Assembly: GCA_911728455.2 (NCBI GenBank)
Contig: OU452226.1
Span: 13,471,938 to 13,535,937 of the forward strand
Length of the DNA stretch: 64,000 nucleotides
Direction of reading: 5' to 3'
Source: Marthasterias glacialis
Lineage: Eukaryota; Echinodermata; Asteroidea; Forcipulatida; Asteriidae
Of the stretch, positions 11,901 to 24,375 are shown piece after piece. Position numbers and translations under genes: made by a program. Below the pieces are notes generated by a model, which ran no database searches, was not told where the DNA came from, and worked only from the letters and a program-made list of their open reading frames with translations. How positions within the stretch are numbered: the first letter of the stretch is position 1; every line of letters begins with the position of its first letter.

Positions 11901-13333
11901 CATTTTTACGAAAAAAAGGTGTATTTACATTTTGTACACTTCAAAAACATAATTTGTAAAGAATGAAAAGTCCATGTCACATGTCCTTTAAAACATAATG
12001 TATCCAAAACACCACATGAAAAAGAAGAAAAACAGGGTTTGGAAAGTACGGTGTCTACAGCACTACATGTAATGGAGCTTGGGACAAAATAAACTGGATA
12101 TATAACACCATTTTGTCCCATTGCAAAATACACATTTACTTAATAAGCTAACGTTTTTTACAGTTTGCCTGATCTACTTTTTAGGCCGCAGGGCCTGTCT
12201 TCTTCAAAATTGACTTGAATTTCAATGAGAAGACAGCTCACTCAAAATGGATTGATCTTAAATTTAAGATGGACTTTTACAACTTTCTGGAAAATTACTG
12301 ATATTATTGTGGTACGATTTTCTTGGAATATCTTAAACATCCTTACTTGTATCATCCCAAAATGTATTTGTTAATCTTTTTATTTTTCTATTTATTGTTT
12401 AAATCATGGTACTACAAAATAGCCCTCTCCAAGACAAAACACAGTCAGGAGGAGGATGTTGAGCCAATGGAGAAGCAAGAAAAACATCATGTCATAACCG
12501 AATCACAACTTGATAACTAAATTACCAAAAGAGGCAAATATTGAATTAATTCTGCACATACACCGTGTCCGCTCAGACTCATTTTGTCAAGGAGCAGAAC
12601 TGGTGATAATGAAAGCTGCAACATTGTCTTGAAGGTGCAGGCCCTGGAGGGGAGTTAGTGCTGTGATTGCTGCGCTGTGGTCTTCACATTCCCCTGGTCC
12701 ACTGATCTAATTATACCCACAAAACCTGCCAGGAAGCCCACAGTGAATAAACTACCTGTAGGCAGACACGGCCAAAAGACAGCAACAAGCTACATTCGGC
12801 TGGACAACAAAAATCGATCGTAGAGCCCTGGTAAATATCACTATCCTCTGTCGTCGTCGGTGAGGAAGGTTTTCTGCTAAGTCGTACCAACTCAATGCTG
12901 GAGTTTATTTGATGGATATTTTTGTAATAAACATGAAACAGCTGTCAACTGGACACTCTAAACTACCAGACATAAGGGAACAAATTCAGTCCACCTTTTT
13001 GTTTACTAGTTCATTTTTAACTATTTTGTGAGTAATAAAGACAGCCCTAATATAGAAAATCCAACATTTAAGCAGCATTGTTCTCTGATACAAGAGAAAA
13101 AATATATAACTAACTGAAGATTATTTCCTATCTGAATGATTTTTCCCGATTGAGTCGACAATCTTGTTCAATTTGACAATATTCTACAAAAGTCCAACAA
13201 GCTGGTTTCTAACTTTGGGACTTGGGTTGTCATAATAATACCAACTTTGACAAGATTGGGAATCAAGTAATAAACCACAAGGGAAGCTGACTGGGTAAAT
13301 ATTTATTAAATTTTGGGGGTGAACAAAGAAAAC
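9000..13333. other. RIMBP intron, mostly unique sequence
   Basis: Besides one CAGGCCTG element (10153-10328) and homopolymers, this intron holds a short exon-like segment at 11044-11081 (see findings) and a direct repeat CACAGGCAACAGAAG at about 11749 and 11771. Nothing else is recognisable. Confidence 0.5.
10153..10328 (+). mobile_element. CAGGCCTG element, copy 2
   Basis: Starts AGGCCTGGTTTCTTCGTTC and ends AGTATCAGGCTTG; the body is the same as the copy at 3173-3334 with few differences. Confidence 0.8.
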
Positions 13334-13413
13334 CTGACCAGAAGGGAATGTGAACCTGCAACCTCAAGATTAACGTGTTGGCGCTCTACCAACTGAGCTA
13401 TCTAGCCCTAATG
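13334..13413 (-). other. tRNA-like pseudogene or SINE head
   Basis: The minus strand reads GGGCTAGATAGCTCAGTTGG then TAGAGCGCC and GGTTGCAGGTTCACATTCCC. The D-arm/A-box is convincing, but the anticodon stem has mismatches, the T-arm is degraded and the acceptor ends do not pair. It is a retroposed tRNA-like sequence, not a working tRNA. Confidence 0.6.
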
Positions 13414-14887
13414 TTGGCAGTCAGCCTGAGATTAGGAATCAATTCTGTTGAATGTTTGTCATTGACCAAAAGTATGTCATGTGCATGCCAATTTGAGTTG
13501 TTCCAATTTCAGTGCCTCTGAAAATGATCCGAGACTACATTCGTGTCAAAAGCCGCAATTTTATGAGCCCTGTGACCGGAACCGAAATTTTCCAGACTAA
13601 GTAGTCTGTAACATGTTAAATAAACCCCAAATCCATAAAATGTCGAGAATAATAGAGACGGGATGTCAATGGAGGGGGGGGGGACATTATGGGCAATCCA
13701 AGGGGACGATTGGCATGGGGATTTCATGGCACAACCTGGGAGAGAATTAGAATTCTAAATGGCGTGATTTAAGTGAAGAAAATATCGGCAGGTTGTCTGG
13801 GATGCTATAGAGTTGCACTCACTCTGAAGGTGTTGATCTATAATCGCTCAGGAGACATATAGGAAAAGAGTTAGAGCTAATTCAATCAGGCAGAAAACAT
13901 GACACGCTTGATGACCAGAAAATATCGGCAGCTCCTTTTCTGAGTTTTTTCTATTTCCTTTTTTTCCCCTTTGAAAGCATGTAGTGATTTCAAAGCAAGG
14001 TAACATCTGGAAGTTAGCTTTCTTGAGTGACTGTAAAGTAAGTCGCCCAGAGGTACAAAGTCAGATATAATGCTGGCAGCCTGTTGGACACCCTCTCAAC
14101 TGCCGTAGGCGAAAGAGAGCCGAGCAATCTAAGCAAAGTGTCAGCTCTACTGAACTGCCAACGGTGTTTTCACAGGGGATTTCACCCCAATCTTTGTACT
14201 TCCAAGTTGAAGAGTCTAGCAGCGTTGATAATACAAGATTTAAAAGCGGAACTATTAACGTTTTTGACTCTTAACATTAGATGGGTATGACAACTGTAAT
14301 CCAACTTAAGTCTCATTCACTTGAATTATACCTTTCAGAGAGACTAAGAGATTAGAGAGGTTGTTTAACTTGACTTACATTGAATGAAAATGACTAGCCC
14401 AACTTGAACTGGGTACGGTCTAACTTTTAACTTGATTGAAACTGAATGAGCACGTCTTTAGTGACAACCTGGTCAAGGCATAATTGGGTAAAGGATCAAG
14501 AAACTCTTTTGAGATTCAAACCAAATCTCAAAGAGGCAACGTCTGATGAAATAGAGACCCCCTCCAGCACCCAGGATCTACCTCTCTCTGCAGATCCCAT
14601 CTAATCAGGCCACCAATTAAACCTTCTGCAACAGTCTGCCTTCAGAAACACCAAAGTAATCTACACGTAGATGAGAACTCTATAGGAATGGGCTCTGGGA
14701 GGCAAATAAACAAATTGACACAGCGGACACGATCAGGTTTGTCTTCAGAAGAATCCTGCGCTGCCTCCCCCCGGGACTCGGCGTGTCTCATTACGCCGGT
14801 TGGAGGACTTTCATCGTCTTCGACAACACCGGACGAAAGACGGAGAATGCAATTCGATTAAGCAAGGTGTCTTTAATGGTTGTACAC

Positions 14888-15020
14888 ACTAGACACAATT
14901 CGATTCACAGTCCAGAGGGTGTAACATTCACTACTGTGGTCTCTACATCAATTGAAATGGATGTCCTCAGAGTTGACATGCTAGAACACAATTCAATTTG
15001 ATAGTCCAGAGGGCGTAATG
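14888..15020. repeat. Direct repeat pair, 93-bp spacing
   Basis: CTAGACACAATTCGATTCAC plus AGTCCAGAGGGTGTAA (from 14888) recurs as CTAGAACACAATTCAATTTG plus AGTCCAGAGGGCGTAA (from 14981). Confidence 0.7.
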
Positions 15021-15375
15021 GCAGCTAGTCTAATAGATAGACTAATGCCAAAGTAGCTGAGCGCACTGTAGGAATAAACTCTGATGGATAACCCAAGGGA
15101 ACTTCTCATTATTTGAAGGAGAGGAAAAACCACAAGCAGTATTCCAATCTGCTCAGTCTCAGCCCATGGGAATACTAAACACAGGTCTTTATTCATAATA
15201 TTTTCAGCTCGTTTTCAAAATCACTCCATCACAAATTTTAATTCACACCCAAAAGTCCAATTAAAACAATTATTCAAAAAACAAAAAAAAGGAAACATTT
15301 TAACAAAGTAGGGTAAAATTGCTGATTAATTCCTTGAAATTGATCAGAAATATGTTTATGAAGATCCCATTTATA

Positions 15376-15674
15376 GGCCCACCTCAACATTGGTAAGAAC
15401 ATTGTTCACAGATTTACATATACCTTACAAGGTATAAAGATAATTATGGCAGAAAACTTTCCTTCAAATAGTTCTGCCTGAAGTGTTATTGTTTTTAAAT
15501 AATAAATGAAGTAAGATCCAAAATTAGTTTTCGTCTCAGTGAGACGAAAACTCTGCCTATAGGAATGCGTACAAAAATGCTGAATGCATTTTTACCGTTT
15601 TCTCGCAAATGAAACAATGAAATGAGCTGATGGAAGCATTTACAGTCAGTTTACCAATGTTGAGCTGGGGCTTC
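15376..15674. mobile_element. TIR element with central hairpin, copy 1
   Basis: The ends GGCCCACCTCAACATTGGTA and TTACCAATGTTGAGCTGGGG are inverted repeats. At the core (15526-15552) is a palindrome with two perfect 13-bp arms, AGTTTTCGTCTCA, around one base. No coding capacity is visible. Confidence 0.85.
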
Positions 15675-16500
15675 AAAAGAAATTAGAGAAATTAAAAGAA
15701 AAACTGGTTATTTGAAGATAAGTGATTTCAAGGAGCCATTTAAAACGGTATAACTTTTTCCGATGAATGTTAGTATTCTAAATAGTCAGTTTTAAACCTA
15801 CATTCCAGGGAAAAATGATTTGGGATGATTTGGACAAGTGATCTTGAATGTGAACTGATTTTACATATAACTGATTCAGAGTCGATGAGTTTGTTCCTCG
15901 CCACGTCGGCGCAAACGACTCATCTCTCATTATGTCATCATTAAATATCCATAATACTAAAACAGCCAAGCACAAGGCATATATGCAGGTGATGAAACAT
16001 CCCAGCGTCAGCTGGGAAAGAGATTTCCTTCAAGTGCGATCGGCCAAGATGGCAAATATTTGCCTCATGTCCGCCTGATGCAACCTGATCAATTCATGTT
16101 TATAGTGGAATCAAAGAACAGTAGGGGGTTCTCTCCGCAGAACGTGAGATGGGTATTAGATTAATTTACATGGACTTAGGTGTGATAACATTTGCAGAGG
16201 GCTCTGTGTTTGTCCCCGGTGTAAAACACAGCCACCACAGCGAGGTTTGGCAAATTCTCAATCAGAGTTATTGATGAACGAGATGGTGCCTTTGACGAGA
16301 CAACTTGACATGTACAGAGTGTCTCGTCTCGTGGACGTCTTAATCTTTTAGAACGAGTATGTAAATTTCAATCATGTAATCATGTCGCTAATGCGGCACT
16401 TGATTTAATAATGCTACAGATACGTGAAACAGCTTTACAATTTTTTTTTCTGTGGTGAACTTTATAGTGGACCGCAGGCCTGAGGCCAGTGATTTTAGCA

Positions 16501-16585
16501 TCGGGCCAGTAAAGTCATGAGCGGACAAGTCCAGTGGCCTTGTGTTTTACGAACAACAATACCTTACTGTGTAACAACTTTTGTA
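16501..16585 (+). repeat. GGACAAGTCTGGCGGCCTTG repeat, copy 2
   Basis: GGGCCAGTAAAGTCATGAGC, GGACAAGTCCAGTGGCCTTG and CTTACTGTGTAA align with 5211-5300 over about 85 bp. Confidence 0.65.
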
Positions 16586-16727
16586 AAAAAAAAAAAATAA
16601 TGTTCAAATGTTGACTTTGAGTCTGATAAACAGCTTCCAAAAGATGGATTGCACATGACGTCAACAACGGGAAAAAATATACATTTTTAATCATTGGTAT
16701 TATAATTATTGACATTATCAGAGCTGA

Positions 16728-16858
16728 TTGCTTCGTTCTTGAAAGGGCAAGGGCACCAAGGCATTTTTTTCTTGTGACCTTCTGCTGGGGCAAAAACTTG
16801 TAATTTGTGTGCCCTGAAAAGGGTCGTACAGCCTCACGACCTTCTTCTGGGCACACCA
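16728..16858 (+). mobile_element. CAGGCCTG element, diverged partial copy 3
   Basis: GCTTCGTTCTTGAAAGGGCA and GGGCACCAAGGCATTTTT match the family; the second half is diverged (a duplicated CGACCTTCT/TGGGGC block) and the right end is not clear. Confidence 0.6.
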
Positions 16859-17143
16859 CGAGCAGCTGCAATATCGTTCAGAAATTTGGCGCTAATAATG
16901 TAAGCTGGAAATGATGACTGTAAGCTCACAATGGCGGCATTAGCAGCACCACAAATCTGGGCTTCAGACAAAAAGTCCCCAAAATGGCCCACTTTGAAGC
17001 CGTCATGTTGAAGCCACATGCTGCAAACATGGCATTTAACATGACTGGTTAAAACCAACCACTCAGCCATAGCCACAGCAAGAGGTGTAGCCAGAGCCAT
17101 ACAACGTTTAGGTCTGGAGAATAACCGTGCATTACTAACTCAC

Positions 17144-17266
17144 CGATACGTCTACTTCGAGCTTCTCCACTTTTTCCCGTAGAATATCCCGCTCAAGGGC
17201 AGTATTCTCAAAGAGTTGATGTTGCTCGTTGACCTCTATGCGCAGTTTCTGGCATTCTTTGTTGAC
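17144..17266 (-). CDS. RIMBP: RIMBP coiled-coil exon (41 codons)
   Basis: The exon is 123 nt, phase 0-0, with an acceptor ending TTGCAG and a GTGAGT donor. It encodes VNKECQKLRIEVNEQHQLFE followed by NTALERDILREKVEKLEVDV and a final Ser. The heptad register is clear (LRIEV, LERDIL, KVEKLEVDV). It corresponds to the vertebrate stretch around ENAELRGQLLGVTQERDSAL to KLESLEQ. The preceding and following exons are both phase 0, so this exon could be skipped without breaking the frame. Confidence 0.85.
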
Positions 17267-17427
17267 CTGCAATCAGGGAGAAAAATGCAAGGAAAACATA
17301 TAATTATAATTGTGACCTACGTGTACTTGTACAATATGCACAAGACCTCTTATAAGTTCAACTGCTAAATGAACTCCGTTTCTGAATATTCATGCTGGAA
17401 CACTTTGCAGATTTAATATATTTTAAC

Positions 17428-17760
17428 TATTATTACTATAACTTTTTGAGACCAAGGGATCCACGACCCCAAAGCGACTGTGACCCGGAGGCCTGACATT
17501 ACCTGAGTAGCAAGAAATGATAAAGAAATGTCCGTTTTAGATATGGGCGTAAAACTCCAAAAAAGGGTGAAATCTACACAAGCAGGAAATGTCCCTTTTA
17601 GATGTGGGACTAAAACTATAAAAAATAAAAATAATGGGGCAAACGCACACAATCAGGTAGGGACTGAAAACCCATTCAACATGCAAGGCTATGGTCCGGG
17701 ATTCGAACCGGAGTCCACAGAGATGAAAGGCAGGGAAAGAAACCACTGAGCCAACCTGGA
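17428..17760 (-). mobile_element. tRNA-headed SINE (family 3)
   Basis: On the minus strand TCCAGGTTGGCTCAGTGG (A-box) and CCGGTTCGAATCCCGG (B-box) form a tRNA-like head, followed by CATGTTGAATGGGTTTTCAG, two related AAAAGGGACATTTCCTGC-type segments and a GTCGCTTTGGGGTCGTGGAT tail box ending in an AT-rich run. Only one copy is seen in the window. Confidence 0.75.
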
Positions 17761-18504
17761 TAAGAAGAATTATCAACCCTTCCCTTTTCTTTTTTCAATA
17801 AAAGTTATATAATTCCTTTTAGTTCTATGTCTTGATCTGTACATAACCATGAAAGGACAATTTGTATTTTTGCCAAATGATAATGCCTCATATCTCTTCT
17901 TTAGTGCTATCCCTCCTAACTTATTCTTAATCATATCCCTCCATAATGTATAATGCAGACTTTGTAGAAAATACGCTTTTCTTTTGCTGATTTTATGTAA
18001 ATTTTCAAAATAAAACCAAAACTATATCCATTGTTTTTTTTGGTTTTTTTTTTAACTCAAGTGGATTAAAAAAAAAACAATTCTAAAGCAAATAGGTCTA
18101 CTTCCCTTTAAATACTATTTGCAAAAGCTGCAAAACCTTTTGCAGTTGACGCCAGATCTTGTTTATGATTCCCTTGTCTCACATCTCATGTGCCGATTCC
18201 CGAATCTTTCCCCCGACTTAAAAGCGCTTTTTGATTAAGACTAATTGTGACATAGGCTTGGCCATCAATCTCGAGTCATATTAAAAACCCTTGTGTTCAG
18301 ACGTGCATGTCCGAGGCAACTATTACATAGTCATGGTTGTATGCCAGCATCAGAACTCTGTCTCTTCTGGAAAAAAAAACCTACTGCCCTCAAAATGGGA
18401 ACTCAAACCGTGATACCATCAGTACTTTTTAAGAGCTTCAGCGGTTTGTCACATAGAATAATTCCTTTTCAGACTTTTAGATTAGCCACCTTCCAGAACA
18501 GGCT

Positions 18505-18917
18505 CAGGCCTGATACTTCACGGTGACAACGAAGGCAATTGCCTCCGTTGCCCCTGGTCATTGCCTTGGTGCCTCTTGAAATGTTCCAATAGAAATTGAC
18601 AATTTCCTTATAGAGGTGCACTTTATCAAAAACAAAATGCCTTGGTGCCCTTGCCCTTTTAAGAACGAAGCAATCAAGCCTGCAGGCTTACATCTTTTTG
18701 GATCAGGGGTATGGAATTGTCCATTCAGAGAAACCAAAACAATGGCTCAGGCCTCGAATCAACCCATGGCACCCACAGCAATTGCCGCGGTGCCCTGTGC
18801 TTTTGCCGTGGTGCCCTTTGCATAGTTCCAATACAAGTTGACATTTTCCTCATAGAAGTGCCCCTTGCCATAGGGAAAAATTGCCGTGCCCTTTCAAGAG
18901 AGAAGTTCAAGGCCTGA
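18505..18917 (-). mobile_element. CAGGCCTG element, two neighbouring inverted copies
   Basis: A well-preserved copy runs 18505-18686 (starting CAGGCCTGATACTTCACGG, ending AAGCCTGCAGG) and a more diverged one runs about 18748-18917 (CAGGCCTCGAATC to AAGGCCTG). They are separated by about 60 bp. The second has GCCGTGGTGCCC-type changes repeated inside it. Confidence 0.7.
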
Positions 18918-19070
18918 TGGCTTGTTGATTTGTTAGTCTTTTTTTTCTTTTCTTTTTTTTTTTTTTTTTTTTTTTTGGGGGGGGGGGGGTTCATCCGTGT
19001 GTTATAGTTGCGAAAATCCGATTTGTGTTCTGATGCTGAACTTAAAGGCTGTAAAAAAAAGTCTCACTTC

Positions 19071-19508
19071 TGTGCCCAATTGCCTAAGCAGAAAAAAGCA
19101 GCTTAGCACAAAAATAATAATTGCTTACCAGAATACCAGCAAAGTACCATGTCACATGTAGCACCTTAATTTGGTATCCTGCTTTGCTTTGCCAAGCAGA
19201 TAGATATTAAGCAATAACATTGGTTAACGGCCGATTTGGAGATTACTGTGCGAATTCCATTTTGTAGTGCTGCTTTACAAGAAAAGGTATGCTAACCTTC
19301 CAGTGCTTATGAAGCTACTGTAAGCTAATGAATGACGTACACGTAACAATGCAAATCCTTGCTGAATGCACAAGCTGGCAGACCAATTTTATTGCTAGCC
19401 TATGAAATACGCTTATCCTTAAGCAAAGTTTTCTGCTAAGCAAATTTTGTTGCCGCAGTAAGCACAAAAATGTGCTTACCATTAAGCAGCTCTATGAGAC
19501 CGGGCCCA
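19071..19508. mobile_element. AGCAGCTCTATGA-ended TIR element, composite copy
   Basis: The left part begins near TGTGCCCAATTGCCTAAGCA and the right end is TTAAGCAGCTCTATGAGACC followed by GGGCCC. Internal TTAGCACAAAA and GTATCCTGCTTTGCTTTG blocks are shared with 20225-20385. It may be two overlapping insertions. Confidence 0.6.
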
Positions 19509-19949
19509 GGTGAGTATCATGACAATGTATGCTGTTGCATACGGGGCACAAGACAATGTGATATAGTAAGTAGCATCCTCAACCTTGGACATGACCACGC
19601 TGTTGATCAGATCTAACTCAACTCAATAACGATGACGGCTTTACGTAGCATCAAGGCTAGTTTACCCTGACGTTATCAATGCATTGCAGAAAAGGAAATG
19701 AATATTTCTCGTCATGAAAGCCCAACCAACACGACAAATTGTTGTCCAGGCTTTGTTCCCTGAAAATGACTGAAGGCATCCACGCGCTGATGAGGCGCAA
19801 TGGAATATTTGAATAATCAATGATGACTTATCTAAGCAGGAAAGCAGTTTGCTACTCAGCACAAAGAGTTGCTTATAGAGCTTCTTTTTTTTCAAATCAT
19901 ATTTGATGAAAGGTTTTGTAATCGAGCCATTGCTTTTTCACGATTACAT

Positions 19950-20230
19950 TGTGAAATACACAAATATGAAATAATTGCCTTATGGAATACATTGTATACT
20001 ATCAATTTTACATTTGGTGTTTTTAGGCGCTGTTTTCACTGTTTTAGGACATCAAGTTTTTGTCTCACAAGATCGAAACTAATTGTTTTACTCATTCCTC
20101 AAAAACTTTAGCATTTCATGCAAAAATATTTCAAGGGAAGTTTTCCACCATGACCATCTTTATACCATGGAAGTTATAAGCCAATTTGTAAACATTTAAT
20201 TTGTTTTCAATCTTACCAATGTTGTGCACA
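19950..20230. mobile_element. TIR element with central hairpin, decayed copy 3
   Basis: CTTTATACCATGGAAGTTAT, AAATATTTCAAGGGAAGTTT and TTACCAATGTTG match the family. The core reads AAGTTTTTGTCTCAC with a broken second arm. The left end is uncertain. Confidence 0.6.
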
Positions 20231-20385
20231 TCCTTTAAGCACAACAGAATTATGCTTACCAGAATAATGTTACCAGCCAAAATACCATGCCACATGTACC
20301 ATGTGACTGGTATCCTGCTCAGTTTAGCTTAGCACAAAATTGTTAACCAATAGTTTCTGCTGAAGCAGCTCTATGAGAAAAAATA
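20225..20385. mobile_element. AGCAGCTCTATGA-ended TIR element
   Basis: TTTAAGCACAACAGAATTAT at the left and GAAGCAGCTCTATGAG at the right, with ATACCATGCCACATGTACCA inside. It abuts the hairpin-core element at 19950-20230. Confidence 0.65.
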
Positions 20386-20560
20386 TATACACATTCTTAT
20401 CCTTCAATTGTCAAGGAACGAAAAATGAACTTCATCATTGACAGCAAAAATATATTTAACAAAGAGCATTTGCATCAAAAACATTTGCCTGATAAATGAT
20501 TACGTGCATGATTTGTACGAGGCTCTTAGCAAATTCAATCCTCACATTAGATAAACAGAT

Positions 20561-20607
20561 GGAAATAACTCCAAACGGAAATAACTCCAAACAGAAATAA
20601 TTCTAAA
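20561..20607. repeat. 16-bp unit repeated three times
   Basis: GGAAATAACTCCAAAC occurs twice in tandem, followed by a diverged third unit AGAAATAATTCTAAAG. Confidence 0.9.
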
Positions 20608-21284
20608 GGTATTTGACACTTGAACTAACTACATCACATTTGCTCTGTTGACAAAAAATATCAACCTCCCCCAAGTACTACAGCATCGAGCACTAACAAT
20701 GTGCAGGCAGGCTACGAAAAGTTACTACGGCCACAAACCAAAGTGATTTCCCCGAAAGTACTTAATATTTAGTTAAATTGTCTCGTCACCAACACCCTAA
20801 CTATACATGATCTGTATACATGAACAAGTTGTTTTAAAAACCATTAGCAGATTTTGGTTCTTAAAACACTCGACCCACAGGAATCGGACCCAAAGTTACA
20901 AATAATGTATTCACTGACATTTCAATGTTAGCTTTTCCGATTGATTTTACTGAGAATGTCTCAAAACATATCTCAAATTAGAATTAATAATTCACGTGGA
21001 ATAACAGGAAATACAATCAATTGAGCAGTCCACGGACTGGAAGCTCAGATTCATGTTTTTCACAGGGAGCTCAATTCTCCAGACATGTTTAATCAATGCA
21101 GGATTTATGCAAGAAACATTCATGTCTGGCAAACATTTACCATGCGTGCTGGCTGAGCATTAAATCTTTTATTCTTGGCAATAAATTTCCAAGATTTTTA
21201 GATCATTGATGGACAACATCATACGGGACAGGTTAAAATAAAAAATTTAAAAAAACATGTTAAGTATTCTAAAATAATTTTTGA

Positions 21285-21676
21285 TTTAATAATAACAACA
21301 ATAATAACAATATGCAGTTCTTAAATTGCACTTCATAACCACCCAAGGGCATCTTAAAGTGCTCTTAATTTTGTTTTCTGTTTCTACAGGCATGCAGGGC
21401 TATGTTTGGAACTGTACGACTCATTTAACATGTATGTATATGATTAAACATGCAGCACCTTGTAACAGTTTACAAGGTGCCGCTGTGCAAACTGTACCAG
21501 GAACACTGGGGTGAACCCCCTCCTCTTAACGATAAACGTACTGAGTTCTTTTACGTGCACTACATAACGCACAGGACCTACGGCTTTACCTCCCCTCTGA
21601 TGAAGGACAAAGCAATAATTGCTAAGTGTCTTGCTGAAGAACACAAGCGTCTTAACCGAGACTTGAACCCTGTTAC
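21285..21676 (-). mobile_element. tRNA-headed SINE (family 1), 5'-truncated copy
   Basis: Reverse orientation. AATAATAACAACAATAATAA (tail) is at the left, then the GCAGTTCTTAAATTGCAC tail box, the TTTACGTGCACTACATAACG core and part of the tRNA-like head (GACTTGAACCC). The A-box half of the head is gone. Confidence 0.8.
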
Positions 21677-23127
21677 AATTTCTTTCAAGAAATTATGTAT
21701 AAAAGTTTAGATTTTAAAAACAAATTAGTTCGTATTTTTAGCCGGTTCCAATACAAGTGCAAAGATGAAGTGAACCGTGATGTCAAATGTGCTAAGATGA
21801 GTGTTATTAAGTGAAAGATTACTCAGCTCCGTGGCAACAAACCTTTAAATCTGCTATTTCACTAAAAAAAAAAAAAAAACACACACAGCTGAAAAGTCAC
21901 TTTATTTGTTGCAGTTAAGTGGAAAATTAAAGTATGAAGTGAGAAGTGTTCATAAATCACTTCATCCAGCTGAAGGTCACCTCTCCATCCAATCATACTG
22001 TCAAGCAAACCACGATTGCAGATGACAGTCTGTAGATAAAACCTCCCTTCTAAGGATGGGCTCCAAAAGACAAGACCCTTGTGTCAATTTGAAAGAGCAT
22101 GAAGTCAAGTGAATAAGCTGACCCACTAAGAAAACCAAAACTCACTTATGATCTAGAAAAACTATTCATCCAAACCACCTCCTCAAGGAAATTTCCTAGA
22201 TAATGGCCCCAACCACAGCCGGGTTTATTGCGACCACAATGTATCATAATGCACTGTAGATTATTTCAGTCCCGCATGCTTGGGATGAGCGCCGGGGCAC
22301 GCCTCAGCTTTAAACGTAGCTGAATCAGCATCTAATGTATTCTGCAATTAAGAACGCCGATTAGCATCTCTGAAAAGACTCTTTGACGAGACCAGATCTG
22401 TGGGAGCGAATCTAAGATGGTATCATCGGAGAGGGGAGTAGCGAGTCTTTCAGCCGGATCACAAAGGCCATGTTTAATGCATGAGTGATTGGAAGGGTGT
22501 TTTCTTTAGTCGGCTGGCTAGGCCCAGACAGATGGCTCACGACGCTAAATGAATTCAATAATAGAAATATTTCAGATCAAATATTTAGCATGGCTGACTG
22601 GGGGTGTGTGGGAAGTGTGAATGCATGTACGTGTAATTCAGGTGGTGCAATTATAACACCTTTAGACTTGTAAATGCTTGTCAGCTGTTTTACGAAGATC
22701 AATCTTGTAAGAAGGGTTTGTTTTATGAAGTACAGGACTGCTTTTTGCTTTTTTTTTTCAATATTACTTCCAACCTGAAAGCTTCACTGATCATGAAGTT
22801 CCTAACATTACCAATGTTCCAAAGTCCCAGAGAATTATTTCCATCAGACATATTGTCAAGTTCTAGAGATAGCGACCGATGACCTACAAATCTAACCAAT
22901 ACTTATTTTGGCTGCCGTAATTGATACAAACACATGAAGTAAACAAAATCCCCAACAAAACATCAATAATTTTGTCATTGTTTTCACTAAAGCAGAACCA
23001 CTTAATTTGATGAAATTTACACAGCCTGGTCACATGATGTATTTAATGAAAACTACAGAATAAAAATGAATTTACTCTTCCCAAACATGGCGTGTTCGAG
23101 CGATCTAGTGCATCAAACTCAAATTCT

Positions 23128-23311
23128 GGGCCCAATTTCATAGAGCTGCTCAAGCAGAAATAATTGCTTAACGAATACCTGCTAATAGGGTACCAGTCGC
23201 AAACAAAACATTTAGTACAGCATTTTGACTGGTAACCTTATTCTGGTAAGGAAACTTGTTTTTGTGCTGAGCTACGTTTTGTGCTTAAGCAGGTCTACGA
23301 AATTTGGTCCC
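23128..23311. mobile_element. AGCAGCTCTATGA-ended TIR element, complete copy
   Basis: GGGCCCAATTTCATAGAGCT and AGGTCTACGAAATTTGGTCC are inverted ends of a 184-bp element. The interior repeats TTGCTTAACGAATACC and TGGTAACCTTATTCTGG in near-palindromic order. Confidence 0.8.
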
Positions 23312-23324
23312 TTAGGCTGAATCC

Positions 23325-23625
23325 TTAGAGTGTGGGTTCGATTCCCAGTCTGGACTCTTCTGTCCTTCAGCAACGCACTTAACCATCATTGCTTCTCTTG
23401 AGCCAGATGTATAAACAGGAACCTGAGACTGCTGAGACAGTATTGTGTTGGATTAACCCCTTAGCGTGAATTTAAGCAGCTTGGGGGTTGTATCCTCCCC
23501 AGAGAGTTGAAAAAGTGTAAGGAATGGTCTAAGAATGCCTGATGAACAACGTTGTTAAGCGCCTTGATCTAGCTCCTAGGATACTTGCACTATTATAAGA
23601 ACCAAGTGTATTATTTTCAAGTTAT
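23325..23625 (+). mobile_element. SINE-like copy with B-box and CGCCTTG tail
   Basis: GTGTGGGTTCGATTCCCAGT is a B-box-containing fragment of a tRNA-like head. The tail TTAAGCGCCTTGATC followed by TTATAAGAAC and TATTATTTT resembles the tails of family 1 and of the LINE at 46575-46963. It directly follows the TIR element at 23128-23311. Confidence 0.6.
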
Positions 23626-24203
23626 ACCTCAGATGTAGAATGGAATGAGTTTTACATGTGAAACATTTGAAAAGACATTTTTTTTTTTAACTGCCAGACC
23701 ACCAGACCCACAGACAAGAGGTCAGCCAATAAACCAACAAGCACAAGGCTTTTCAGAATGTAGGCAATGTACTGATCCCGCATATGGACCAATTAATTAA
23801 GGCCAGATGTAAAGCAAAACGGGTGAGCAAAACATGCCTCCACAAAACTCACCAAAATGCATATTCCAATCGACTAGAGTGTGCATTTGGATCATAACCA
23901 ATGTACTTAATACAAGTTCATCTCCCTCAGTGTGCCCTGTGACTACCAATCAAGGCCCGGACTATAGAATCAGTTAATTCAATCTCCCTGATTTAGGGGC
24001 CGCAACTTGACAAGATGACGTATCTGACATATATGGTTCGTGACTTTCTCAACGCTCATTCTATCAACGCTAAACGAAGCACAGGCTTGCATTAAAGACA
24101 CACTGCACTCTTTCAGTCTTCTCCACACGGACGACTACCGGAGGCTCATACCAGAGTGCAGACGAGACCGACGGTGGGCAGAGGGTTCAGAGTTGGTACT
24201 TAC

Positions 24204-24293
24204 ATGTTCTAGAAGGGCAAGTTTGTTTTGAAGTTCGGTGTTTTTCCGTGTGAGGGCTGTATTCTGGATCAGAACATTCTGGTAATCAGCAGA
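24204..24293 (-). CDS. RIMBP: RIMBP coiled-coil exon (30 codons)
   Basis: The acceptor is a pyrimidine-rich tract ending CTACAG and the donor is GTAAGT. The exon is 90 nt in phase 0-0 and encodes SADYQNVLIQNTALTRKNTE then LQNKLALLEH. The Asn-rich heptads (IQNTAL, RKNTEL, LQNKL) resemble the NENARLVEENSRL segment of vertebrate TSPOAP1. A TTAA-flanked mobile element starts 80 bp further upstream in gene direction (24376-24965), so the intron before this exon has been invaded close to the acceptor. Confidence 0.8.
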
Positions 24294-24375
24294 CTGTAGA
24301 AAAAGAAAGAAGAAATTGTCACTTTTTCGGAACACGTTCTTCAAAACTCTGACACGAAATCCCATACGACATTAA

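Larger units (their letters stand above)
17267..24203. other. RIMBP intron dense in repeats
   Basis: Contains SINE family 3, two CAGGCCTG copies, three TIR elements and two SINE family 1 relatives, with unrecognised sequence between (17764-18500, 20390-21280, 21680-23125, 23630-24200). No additional coiled-coil exon with matching phase was found. Confidence 0.5.

Noticed and set aside
13334..13413. Functional tRNA gene
   Set aside because: Anticodon stem mismatches, degraded T-arm and non-pairing acceptor ends.
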